Source: Congzhengia sp045576635
GTDB taxonomy: Bacteria; Bacillota; Clostridia; UBA1381; UBA9506
Direction: 5' to 3'
NCBI GenBank assembly: GCA_045576635.1
Contig: JAZNGT010000028.1
Coordinates: forward strand, 1 to 64,000
Length of the DNA: 64,000 bases
Part shown: piece after piece, positions 33,317-40,985 of the stretch
Position numbering within the stretch: the first letter of the stretch is position 1
How the letters are laid out: every line of letters begins with the position of its first letter
Notes under the pieces: generated by a model
Told to the model about the DNA's origin: nothing
What the model saw: the letters and a program-made list of their open reading frames with translations, nothing else
Databases searched by the model: none
Program-made: the position numbers and the translations under genes

Positions 33317-36115
33317 ATGGCAGAAGATTACGGAAAGACGCTGAACTTGCCACAGACCGAGTTCCCTATGCGCGCAAATTTACCGCAGAGAGAACCTGAG
33401 TTTTTGACAAAATGGCAGGATGAAAATATGTACGAAAAACTCATGGAGCATAATGAGGGTAAACCGCTCTTTATTCTTCATGACGGACCTCCGTATGCCA
33501 ATGGCGACATGCATATGGGTCACGCTTTAAATAAGACCTTAAAGGACGTAATCACAAGATTTAAAAATATGGACGGTTTTAAAGCGCCCTATATTCACGG
33601 TTGGGATACGCACGGTCTTCCCATTGAACGTCAGGCAATTAAAATTTTAGGCGTTAACAGACACGAAGCAGGTATCGTGAAATTCCGTGACATTTGCCGT
33701 GACTTTGCCTTAACACAGGTTGAAAATCAGAAAAGCCAGATCAAGCGTCTTGGTGCGCTCGGTGACTGGGATAATTCTTATATCACTTTGGCTCCCGAAT
33801 TCGAAGCAAAACAGATCGAAATTTTCGGCGAAATGGCAAAACGCGGATACATCTATAAAGGCTTAAAGCCGATTTACTGGTGTACCGATTGCGAAACTGC
33901 ACTTGCAGAAGCCGAAATCGAATATCAGGAAGATAAAACAAACTCTATTTATGTAAAATTCCGTGTTTCTGACGATAACGGTGTGTTTAAAGATACCGGA
34001 ATCGCTCTTGAAAACATTTACTTCGTTATCTGGACAACAACAACATGGACACTTCCCGGTAACGTAGCGATTGCTTTAAATCCCGAATTTACGTACAGCC
34101 TGGTAAAAGTAGGTAGTGAATATTTTGTTCTTGCGCAGGAACTCATTCAAAACGTGATGAATGCAGGCAAAGTTACAGAATACGAAGAAGTCGCAACATT
34201 TACGGGCAAAGAATTAGAACTCATCAAGTGCGCACATCCTTTTATTGACCGTGAATCTTTGGTTATTGTGGGCGACCACGTAACATTAGATGCAGGTACG
34301 GGCTGCGTTCATACAGCACCTGGACACGGTGCGGAGGACTATGTTGCTTGCAGAAACTATAAAGACATTCCGATTATCGTTCCGGTTGACGGAAAAGGCT
34401 ACTTAAACGAACTTGCTGGCGAATTTAGTGGTCTTTTCTATGAAAAATCCAACGAAAAGATTATCGAAAAATTAAAAAGCTTAAATGCACTTTATGCAAT
34501 CGAAGAAATCATTCACCAGTATCCGCATTGTTGGAGATGTCATCAGCCCATCGTATTCCGTGCAACAGAGCAGTGGTTTGCATCTGTTGACGATATTAAA
34601 GATGCTGCGGTTGATGCAATCAAAAAGGTTCAGTGGATTCCCAAATGGGGCGAAGACCGTATCACTGGCATGGTAGTTGACAGAGCAGACTGGTGTATTT
34701 CAAGACAGAGAACTTGGGGTGTTCCCATCCCGATTTTCTATTGTAAAGATTGCGGAAAAGAACTGATCACAGAAGAATCCATCAAAGCCGTGGCAGAGTT
34801 GTTCCGCGAAAAAGGTTCTACTTCGTGGTACGAAACAGATGCAAAAGATATTTTACCACAGGGAACAGTATGCAAAGAATGCGGATGCAAAGAATTTACA
34901 AAAGAACAGGACATCATGGATGTTTGGTTTGATTCCGGTTCCAGCCACGCAGGTGTTCTTGATGTAAAACCCGGACTTCGTTTCCCGGCAGACCTTTATT
35001 TAGAGGGTAACGACCAGTATCGCGGTTGGTTCCAGTCATCGCTTTTGACATCTATTGCCGCTCGTGGTGAAGCGCCTTATAAAACGGTTATTACACACGG
35101 TATGATTGTGGATGAAACCGGCGAAAAAATGTCAAAATCCAAGGGCAACGGCATTAGTCCCAAGGATATCATCGACAAATATGGCGCAGACCTTTTAAGA
35201 CTCTGGGTTGTATCGGCAGACTACAAAACCGATATGAGAATTTCTGACGGTATTTTAAAACAACTGTCCGAATCGTATCGTAAAATCAGAAATACAGCAA
35301 GATACATTTTAGGTAATATCCACGATTTCAATCCAAATACAGATATGGTTGACTTTAAGGATATGCCCGAAATTGACAAGTGGGCACTCATTCGTCTTTC
35401 AAAACTCACCGAGAAAGTTTTGTCGGCATACAGAGCATACGAATTCCACATTGTTCAACATGCAATTCATAATTTCTGTATTGTTGATATGAGTAACTTC
35501 TATCTAGATGTAATCAAAGACAGATTGTATACACAAAAAGCAGACGGAATCGAAAGACGCGCAGCGCAGACTGTTATGTACAAAGTTTTAAGTTCGCTCG
35601 TAAGACTTTTGGCTCCGGTATTGGCATACACAGCAGAAGAAATCTGGTCTTTCATGCCGCACGCAGAGGGCGAAAATGAAGCGTTCGTTTTATTAAACGA
35701 TATGCCAAAGCCCACGCCGGAATATTATGATGAAGCGTTTGAAGCAAAATGGGAAAACATTCATGCAATCAAAGCAGATGTTTCAAAGGCTCTTGAAAAT
35801 GCAAGAACAGAAAAAATCATCGGACACTCTCTGGGTGCAAACGTTGAGATTTTTGCAGAGGGTGAAAACTTCAAACTTCTTTCCGAAATCAAAGAAGACC
35901 TTTTAACTTACTTTATTGTGTCCGGCGTTTCGGTTAAAACAAAAGAAGATGCACCGAGCAATGCATTTTTAGGTGAAACCGGTATTTCTGTATTGGTTAG
36001 TCAGGCAGAAGGCGAGAAGTGTGAACGATGCTGGATGTATAGCGAAAGTGTAGGTAAAGATGATACGCATCCCACACTTTGCGCAAGATGTGCAAGTGTC
36101 TTAAAGGAGGGCTAA
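33317..36115 (+). CDS. ileS: Isoleucyl-tRNA synthetase
   Basis: A 932-residue class Ia synthetase. The HIGH motif reads GHAL in PPYANGDMHMGHALNKT, KMSKS in EKMSKSKGNGISP, with the editing domain containing TWTLPGNVAIALNP and a C-terminal zinc finger (CERCWMY, then CARC). It charges tRNA-Ile and hydrolyses misactivated valine. Only 45 bases separate it from divIVA and no T-box leader fits there, so it is probably read from the upstream division genes. lspA begins four bases later. Confidence 0.97.
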   Translation: MAEDYGKTLNLPQTEFPMRANLPQREPEFLTKWQDENMYEKLMEHNEGKPLFILHDGPPYANGDMHMGHALNKTLKDVITRFKNMDGFKAPYIHGWDTHGLPIERQAIKILGVNRHEAGIVKFRDICRDFALTQVENQKSQIKRLGALGDWDNSYITLAPEFEAKQIEIFGEMAKRGYIYKGLKPIYWCTDCETALAEAEIEYQEDKTNSIYVKFRVSDDNGVFKDTGIALENIYFVIWTTTTWTLPGNVAIALNPEFTYSLVKVGSEYFVLAQELIQNVMNAGKVTEYEEVATFTGKELELIKCAHPFIDRESLVIVGDHVTLDAGTGCVHTAPGHGAEDYVACRNYKDIPIIVPVDGKGYLNELAGEFSGLFYEKSNEKIIEKLKSLNALYAIEEIIHQYPHCWRCHQPIVFRATEQWFASVDDIKDAAVDAIKKVQWIPKWGEDRITGMVVDRADWCISRQRTWGVPIPIFYCKDCGKELITEESIKAVAELFREKGSTSWYETDAKDILPQGTVCKECGCKEFTKEQDIMDVWFDSGSSHAGVLDVKPGLRFPADLYLEGNDQYRGWFQSSLLTSIAARGEAPYKTVITHGMIVDETGEKMSKSKGNGISPKDIIDKYGADLLRLWVVSADYKTDMRISDGILKQLSESYRKIRNTARYILGNIHDFNPNTDMVDFKDMPEIDKWALIRLSKLTEKVLSAYRAYEFHIVQHAIHNFCIVDMSNFYLDVIKDRLYTQKADGIERRAAQTVMYKVLSSLVRLLAPVLAYTAEEIWSFMPHAEGENEAFVLLNDMPKPTPEYYDEAFEAKWENIHAIKADVSKALENARTEKIIGHSLGANVEIFAEGENFKLLSEIKEDLLTYFIVSGVSVKTKEDAPSNAFLGETGISVLVSQAEGEKCERCWMYSESVGKDDTHPTLCARCASVLKEG

Positions 36116-36119
36116 GCCG

Positions 36120-36608
36120 TTGCTCGTTCCCTTTTTTGCAGGCATTATCTTTATTGCAGCAATCGATCAGATTGTAAAACTTGTTGCGGTAAAAACACTT
36201 TTTACAATCGGCACAATTCCGCTTATACAAAATGTGTTTCATTTCACATACTGTGAAAATACGGGTGCAGGGTTTGGACTTTTTTCCGACCACACATGGC
36301 TTTTGGCAGTCTTGACACTTGTGATTGTCGCAGTCGCGCTTTTGTATGTTCTGGTAAAAAAACCGGAAAGCAAACTCTTGCTTACAGCAATTATGTTTAT
36401 GGCAGGTGGTGCGGTCGGTAATTTAATTGACCGCGTGCGTTTGGGTTATGTTGTTGATTTTATCGATTTAAGACTCATTCATTTTCCAATCTTTAACATA
36501 GCCGATTGCTTTGTAACGGTGGGTGCGATCTTGTTTGCAGTATATGTAATATTTTATAGTGATAAAAAGGAGCATGCTGATGGAAATCATGCAGGCGAAT
36601 CTAAATGA
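36120..36608 (+). CDS. lspA: Lipoprotein signal peptidase (signal peptidase II)
   Basis: A 162-residue protein with four membrane helices. The catalytic aspartates stand in NLIDRVRLGYVVDFIDL and FNIADCFVTVG, and the NTGAGFGLF motif is present. It cleaves diacylated prolipoprotein signal peptides. The start is TTG 36120 with AAAGGAGGG upstream in the ileS end. Its last 29 bases overlap the start of the next gene. Confidence 0.95.
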   Translation: MLVPFFAGIIFIAAIDQIVKLVAVKTLFTIGTIPLIQNVFHFTYCENTGAGFGLFSDHTWLLAVLTLVIVAVALLYVLVKKPESKLLLTAIMFMAGGAVGNLIDRVRLGYVVDFIDLRLIHFPIFNIADCFVTVGAILFAVYVIFYSDKKEHADGNHAGESK

Positions 36609-37500
36609 TGTGGGAAAACGCCTTGATTTGTTTTTGTCAGAAACGATGGAAATTACCCGTTCGGCTGCACAAAAACTGATTGAGGATGGTAACGTTTTGA
36701 CAAACGGAACCTTTGCCCCTAAAAACTATAAATTGAAAGAATCAGACGAGGTCCGGGTATCTTTACCCGAGCCTCGTATTCTTAATGTCGAACCGCAGAA
36801 TATACCGCTCGATATTTTGTATGAAGATGACGACGTTTTAGTAGTAAACAAACCGCAGGGGATGGTTGTGCATCCGGCGGCAGGAAATTATACTGATACG
36901 CTCGTCAACGCACTTATGTATCATACAAAGGGTAGACTTTCTGCCATTAACGGCGTAATTCGTCCCGGTATTGTGCATAGAATTGATAAAGATACCAGCG
37001 GTGTGCTTGTTGTTGCAAAAAACAACGATGCGCATCTTTCTTTGGCGGAGCAAATCAAAGCGCACACGGTGACAAGAGAGTATGTATGCCTGATTCACGG
37101 GGGAACCAATTGGGATGAAATCACAGTGGACAAACCCATAGGGCGTGACCCGAAAGACAGAAAACGGATGCTCGCCGGTGTAAAAGATGGAAAAGATGCG
37201 GTAACACACTTTTTTGTAGAAAAGCGCTTCCGTGGATACACACTTTTAAGATGTAGATTAGAAACTGGCAGAACACATCAGATTCGTGTACATTTAAAGA
37301 GTATAGGAAAGCAAATCATAGGCGACGCCGTCTACGGATTAAAAGAGGATAAACTTGCAAAAGCAGAGGGAATTAAAGGACAGCTTTTGCATGCAAAAAC
37401 GCTCGGGTTTATTCATCCGAAAACGGGCAACTATGTAGAATTTGAGCAAGAAGTACCCGATTACTTTATGTGCATTTTAAACAAATTGCCACTTGCATAA
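36580..37500 (+). CDS. rluD: RluA-family 23S rRNA pseudouridine synthase
   Basis: The 306-residue protein has an N-terminal S4 domain (KRLDLFLSETMEITRSAAQKLIEDGNV) and the RluA catalytic domain. The catalytic aspartate lies in IVHRIDKDTSGVLVVAK, and the GRTHQIRVHLKSIG motif is intact. The family isomerises uridines in 23S rRNA helix 69 (RluD) or related sites; the exact target is assigned by position and length. ATG 36580 is seven bases after AAGGAG; ATG 36574 is too close to that site. It overlaps lspA by 29 bases. Confidence 0.9.
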   Translation: MEIMQANLNDVGKRLDLFLSETMEITRSAAQKLIEDGNVLTNGTFAPKNYKLKESDEVRVSLPEPRILNVEPQNIPLDILYEDDDVLVVNKPQGMVVHPAAGNYTDTLVNALMYHTKGRLSAINGVIRPGIVHRIDKDTSGVLVVAKNNDAHLSLAEQIKAHTVTREYVCLIHGGTNWDEITVDKPIGRDPKDRKRMLAGVKDGKDAVTHFFVEKRFRGYTLLRCRLETGRTHQIRVHLKSIGKQIIGDAVYGLKEDKLAKAEGIKGQLLHAKTLGFIHPKTGNYVEFEQEVPDYFMCILNKLPLA

Positions 37501-37542
37501 TGGCAATATTAAACAAAAATTTTTGTGCAAAACAAAAAAATA

Positions 37543-37571
37543 TTGACTAAAATAACAAATTGGAATATAAT
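37543..37571 (+). promoter_or_regulatory. Sigma-A promoter of sigH
   Basis: TTGACT at 37543-37548, 17-base spacer, TATAAT at 37566-37571. Confidence 0.85.
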
Positions 37572-37630
37572 TACATTGTATGCATGTATCAATGTGTTTA
37601 CTGTGTAAAATGATTGGATTGTGAACTGTT

Positions 37631-38245
37631 TTGGTAAACAAATTAAGCTACAACAAAATGACCGATGAACAGGTCGTGGCACTTGCAAAATCAGGCGACC
37701 AAAACGCAATGGAATATATCGTCAGTAAATACACAGGGTTTGTTAAAATGCGTTCGGTCCCCTATTTTTTGGCGGGTGCAGAACGAGACGATTTGGTACA
37801 GGAGGGTTTAATTGGTCTTTATAAGGCAATTAAATCCTATGACAGCGGAAAACGTGCCAATTTTAAGACATTTGCCGAGGTCTGTGTCGTAAGGCAAATG
37901 ATCAGTGCTGTAAAATCTTCCACACGGAAGAAAAACAGCCCGCTGAACCATTACGTACCCATACATGGTACAGAGAACGACACCGCAGAAACGATTCACG
38001 ATGCGTTTGTGGATTTAAAAAATCAAAATCCCGAACACATTATGATTGAAAAAGAAACTGTCAAAGGCATGGAATTTGAAATCAACAAACTCCTGAGTGA
38101 CTTTGAAAATGAAGTCCTAGGCCTTTACTTAAGTGGCGTATCTTACAAAAAAATTGCAGCATCTTTGGGAAGAGAACCCAAAGCTGTTGATAATGCACTT
38201 TCCCGTATTAAGAAAAAATTGGAAAAGCATCTTGCCGATGGGTAA
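37631..38245 (+). CDS. sigH: RNA polymerase sigma-H factor
   Basis: A 204-residue sigma-70 family factor. Region 2 shows DLVQEGLIGLYKAIKSYD and FKTFAEVCVVRQMISAVKSSTRKKN; region 4 has LGLYLSGVSYKKIAASLGREPKAVDNALSRIKKKL. In Clostridia sigma-H drives entry into sporulation and is under spo0A-linked control. The start is uncertain: TTG 37631 gives the usual N-terminal extension but has a poor ribosome site, and ATG 37658 (MTDEQVV) is possible. It has its own promoter and no partner gene in the same unit. Confidence 0.92.
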   Translation: MVNKLSYNKMTDEQVVALAKSGDQNAMEYIVSKYTGFVKMRSVPYFLAGAERDDLVQEGLIGLYKAIKSYDSGKRANFKTFAEVCVVRQMISAVKSSTRKKNSPLNHYVPIHGTENDTAETIHDAFVDLKNQNPEHIMIEKETVKGMEFEINKLLSDFENEVLGLYLSGVSYKKIAASLGREPKAVDNALSRIKKKLEKHLADG

Positions 38246-38316
38246 AGGCAACACCGTGGTTGTAGGCTTTTTAAGCTACAATAGATTATAATTATTTTCA
38301 AAGAGAGGGATTATCC

Positions 38317-38589
38317 ATGTACGAAGACAAAACACTAGTATGCAAAGACTGTGGTGCTGAATTTGTATTCACAGCAGGCGAACAGGAGTTTTACGCTGAA
38401 AAAGGCTTCGAAAATGAGCCCAGCCGCTGCAAAGAATGCAGAATCGCCAGAAAAAACAGCATCAGACAGAACAGAGAAATGCATACAGCTATTTGTGCTG
38501 ATTGCGGCGCAGAGGCTCAGGTGCCTTTTGAGCCGAAAGAAGACCGTCCGGTTTACTGCAGCGAATGCTTCGCTAAACACAAGGAGTAA
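38317..38589 (+). CDS. Small double zinc-ribbon protein
   Basis: This 90-residue protein has two CxxC-x-CxxC zinc ribbons: CKDCGAEF with CKECRIAR (residues 9-45), then CADCGAEA with CSECFAKH (about 60-88). It matches the small 'probable zinc-ribbon' family of Clostridia and close relatives. Function is unknown, though nucleic-acid or protein binding is likely. ATG 38317 follows AGAGAGGG. It lies between sigH and the rimP operon. Confidence 0.85.
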   Translation: MYEDKTLVCKDCGAEFVFTAGEQEFYAEKGFENEPSRCKECRIARKNSIRQNREMHTAICADCGAEAQVPFEPKEDRPVYCSECFAKHKE

Positions 38590-38694
38590 AACGGCAAGAA
38601 CCGCAATGTTTTAGTACATTTTGTGGAGCATAATATAAATTAGGCAACAAAATACATAAATTGTAAGAATTTGAAAAAATGTTATGAAAAGTAC

Positions 38695-38723
38695 TTGCAT
38701 TTTAAGACTACATTTGTTATAAT
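38695..38723 (+). promoter_or_regulatory. Promoter of the rimP-nusA-infB operon
   Basis: TTGCAT at 38695-38700, 17-base spacer, TATAAT at 38718-38723 with an extended TG at 38715-38716. Confidence 0.85.
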
Positions 38724-38746
38724 GTATATGTGGATATTGTGGTTAG

Positions 38747-38774
38747 AAAGAGTGGGCGTATGTTCCCACTCTTT
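38747..38774 (+). promoter_or_regulatory. Leader hairpin of the rimP operon
   Basis: AAAGAGTGGG at 38747-38756 pairs exactly with CCCACTCTTT at 38765-38774, about 15-20 bases after the predicted transcript start. A T-run ends the stem, so it can act as an attenuator or pause site. A similar hairpin leads rimP operons in other Firmicutes. Regulation by NusA itself is possible but not shown. Confidence 0.6.
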
Positions 38775-38822
38775 CGCATTGTATCCGAAAATTTATTTTC
38801 ACTTAAAAGAGGTGAACAGTTC

Positions 38823-39284
38823 GTGGCGTATAACAAAATCGAAACAGAAGTCTTAACCTATTTAGAACCGATTGCAAAAGACGCCTCGGTTAATATCTGG
38901 GATATTGAGTTTAAAAAAGAAGGCCCCGACCATGTTTTAAGAATTTATCTTGACAAAGAAGGTGGCATTTCCATTAATGACTGCGAAACGGTAAGTCGTG
39001 CAATTGAAGCGGTGCTGGATGAAAAAGACATCATTTCGCAGGCGTATCTTTTAGAAGTTTCGTCAGCGGGACTTGACAGACTCATAAAGTATGACTGGCA
39101 CTTTAAAGCCTGCCTTTTAAAATCGGTTGATGTAAAACTCTTTGCTCCAATAGACGGCGTAAAGGAATTTACCGCAATTTTAAAAGACTATGACGGAGAA
39201 TGTGTTACTTTTTTAGATGGCGACGATACGAAAATAATTTCATCAGATAAAATATCATCAATTAGACTCACAGTTGAGTTCTAA
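38823..39284 (+). CDS. rimP: Ribosome maturation factor RimP
   Basis: A 153-residue protein, the usual length. An N-terminal domain holds LEVSSAGLDRLIK and the C-terminal SH3-like domain holds FLDGDDTKIISSDKISSIRL. It assists 30S assembly. GTG 38823 is chosen because AAGAGGTGA stands eight bases upstream; the frame upstream runs through the leader hairpin. It is the first gene of the rimP-nusA-rnpM-ylxQ-infB-rbfA operon. Confidence 0.94.
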   Translation: MAYNKIETEVLTYLEPIAKDASVNIWDIEFKKEGPDHVLRIYLDKEGGISINDCETVSRAIEAVLDEKDIISQAYLLEVSSAGLDRLIKYDWHFKACLLKSVDVKLFAPIDGVKEFTAILKDYDGECVTFLDGDDTKIISSDKISSIRLTVEF

Positions 39285-39307
39285 ACAGTTTGGAGGAATT
39301 AAGAAAA

Positions 39308-40336
39308 ATGAATCAGGAATTTATGGCAGCACTTACAGAGCTTGCAGAGGACAAAAATATCAGCAAGGATTCTTTGCTTGAAACAATTGAATTTGCACTT
39401 ATCACTGCGTACAAAAAGAACTATAAGCACGCACAGAATGTAGCAGTCAGCATTGATAAAGAAACGGGCGAGATTAAGGTTTATCAGCAAAAAACCGTCT
39501 CAGAGGAAGTTTTGGATGCAAATCTTGAAATTTCGCCAGAAGAAGCAAAAGAAATTAGTGCAGGTTATAGCATAGGTGATATTGTCAACATCGAAGTAAC
39601 ACCGCGCGAATTCGGAAGAATAGCAGCGCAAACAGCAAAACAGGTTGTTGTACAGAGAATCAAAGAAGCAGAACGCGATCAAATGATTGTTTTGTACCGT
39701 GATCAGGAAAACTCGATGGTAACAGGCCTTATTATGCGTAACGACGGAAAGTTCGTAACCGTACAAATCGGAAATGACACAGAAGCAATTCTGCCTCTTA
39801 ATGAGCAGGTTGCCGGAGAAACTTATACTGCCGGTGCAAGAAAGCGTTTTTATGTAGCAGAGGTTAAACTTTCCGGAAACAATCCGCAGATTATTTTATC
39901 AAGAACACATCCTGCACTTGTGAAAAAACTGTTTGAGCAGGAAGTTCCCGAGTGCGGAAGCGGCGTAGTGGAAATTAAATCGATTTCCCGAGAAGCCGGT
40001 TCCAGAACAAAAATCTCTGTTTATTCACAGGACGAAAATGTGGATGCAGTTGGTGCATGCGTTGGTCCGAGAGGGTCGAGAGTCCAGACTATCTGTGATG
40101 AATTAAATGGAGAAAAAATTGACATTATTAAATACAGTGAAGACCCGTCTAAGTTTATTGCAGCATCCCTTAGTCCTTCTGATGTTGTAAGTTGTGAAGT
40201 AAATGAAGAAGAACACAGCGCATCTGTAATTGTTCCCGCAGGTCAGCTTTCTCTTGCAATCGGCAAAGAGGGACAGAATGCGCGCTTAGCAGCAAAACTT
40301 ACAGGTTGGAAAATCGATATTAAACCGGAGGCGTAA
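39308..40336 (+). CDS. nusA: Transcription termination/antitermination factor NusA
   Basis: The 342-residue protein has an N-terminal RNA-polymerase-binding domain, an S1 domain (about 130-200) and two KH domains (VGPRGSRVQTICDELNGEKIDI, and IGKEGQNARLAAKLTGWKIDI at the end). It lacks the acidic repeats of proteobacterial NusA, as is normal in Firmicutes. It modulates pausing and termination. ATG 39308 follows GGAGG; codons upstream belong to the ribosome-site region. Confidence 0.97.
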   Translation: MNQEFMAALTELAEDKNISKDSLLETIEFALITAYKKNYKHAQNVAVSIDKETGEIKVYQQKTVSEEVLDANLEISPEEAKEISAGYSIGDIVNIEVTPREFGRIAAQTAKQVVVQRIKEAERDQMIVLYRDQENSMVTGLIMRNDGKFVTVQIGNDTEAILPLNEQVAGETYTAGARKRFYVAEVKLSGNNPQIILSRTHPALVKKLFEQEVPECGSGVVEIKSISREAGSRTKISVYSQDENVDAVGACVGPRGSRVQTICDELNGEKIDIIKYSEDPSKFIAASLSPSDVVSCEVNEEEHSASVIVPAGQLSLAIGKEGQNARLAAKLTGWKIDIKPEA

Positions 40337-40339
40337 TCT

Positions 40340-40600
40340 ATGGGAAAGCATATACCCATCCGTGAATGCATAGTGTGCCGTACCAAAGGCGAAAAGCAGA
40401 ACTTTATCAGAATTGTAAAAACAAATGACGCTTTTTTTATTGATACGACATCAAAAATGCAGGGAAGGGGCGCTTATGTTTGTCGGACGTGTCTTTCAGA
40501 CCCGATGTTTTTAAAGAAAAAAGCATTGAACAGAGCGTTTCGGGAAGCAGTTCCGGATGAAATATATTCCGCTTTGACTGAAAATAGCGAATTGGTTTAA
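40340..40600 (+). CDS. rnpM: RNase P modulator RnpM (YlxR)
   Basis: An 86-residue protein of the YlxR family, beginning with IPIRECIVCRTKGEKQNFIRIVK and carrying GRGAYVCRTCLSDPMFLKKKALNRAF. The family binds RNA and, in Bacillus subtilis, modulates RNase P activity. It sits immediately after nusA (three-base gap), the conserved position. ylxQ follows. Confidence 0.93.
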   Translation: MGKHIPIRECIVCRTKGEKQNFIRIVKTNDAFFIDTTSKMQGRGAYVCRTCLSDPMFLKKKALNRAFREAVPDEIYSALTENSELV

Positions 40601-40617
40601 AAGCAATTGGGAAAGGA

Positions 40618-40920
40618 CTGGTTTTTACGGATAAAATATTAAACTTAATCAGCCTTGCCCAAAAGGCAGGAAAAGTAAGGGCGGGCGAGTACCTTGTGAC
40701 AAAATCTGTCAAAGAGGGTACAGCGCATTTGGTTATCATAGCAAACGACACATCACAAAAAGCGCGTGAGAGAATCGAGTATTTGTGCGATGTGTTTGAA
40801 TGTAAAAGTGTGGTATATGGTACAAAAGCAGAACTTGGCCGTTTTACCGGAAATCGCGAAAAAAGCGTGATTTGCCTGACAGATGAAGGGTTTAAAAAGG
40901 CGCTTTTAGAAAAACTTTAA
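40618..40920 (+). CDS. ylxQ: L7Ae-family RNA-binding protein YlxQ (start uncertain)
   Basis: An L7Ae/L30e-fold protein of about 100 residues: DKILNLISLAQKAGKVRAGEYL, then HLVIIANDTSQKARERI and ELGRFTGNREKSVICLTDEGF. GTG 40696 would remove the first helix and the RNA-binding GK motif. The frame is open back to 40588 but offers no ATG, GTG or TTG. The only near-canonical codon is CTG 40618; ACG 40627 would be nine bases after AAAGGA and directly precedes DKILN. I place the start at CTG, tentatively. It lies between rnpM and infB as usual. Confidence 0.82.
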   Translation: MVFTDKILNLISLAQKAGKVRAGEYLVTKSVKEGTAHLVIIANDTSQKARERIEYLCDVFECKSVVYGTKAELGRFTGNREKSVICLTDEGFKKALLEKL

Positions 40921-40985
40921 ACCTAAAAAAGAATTGCCCGCATTTTATGCCGGCTTGAAGGATAGAAATTTCGGAGGTGGCGTTT

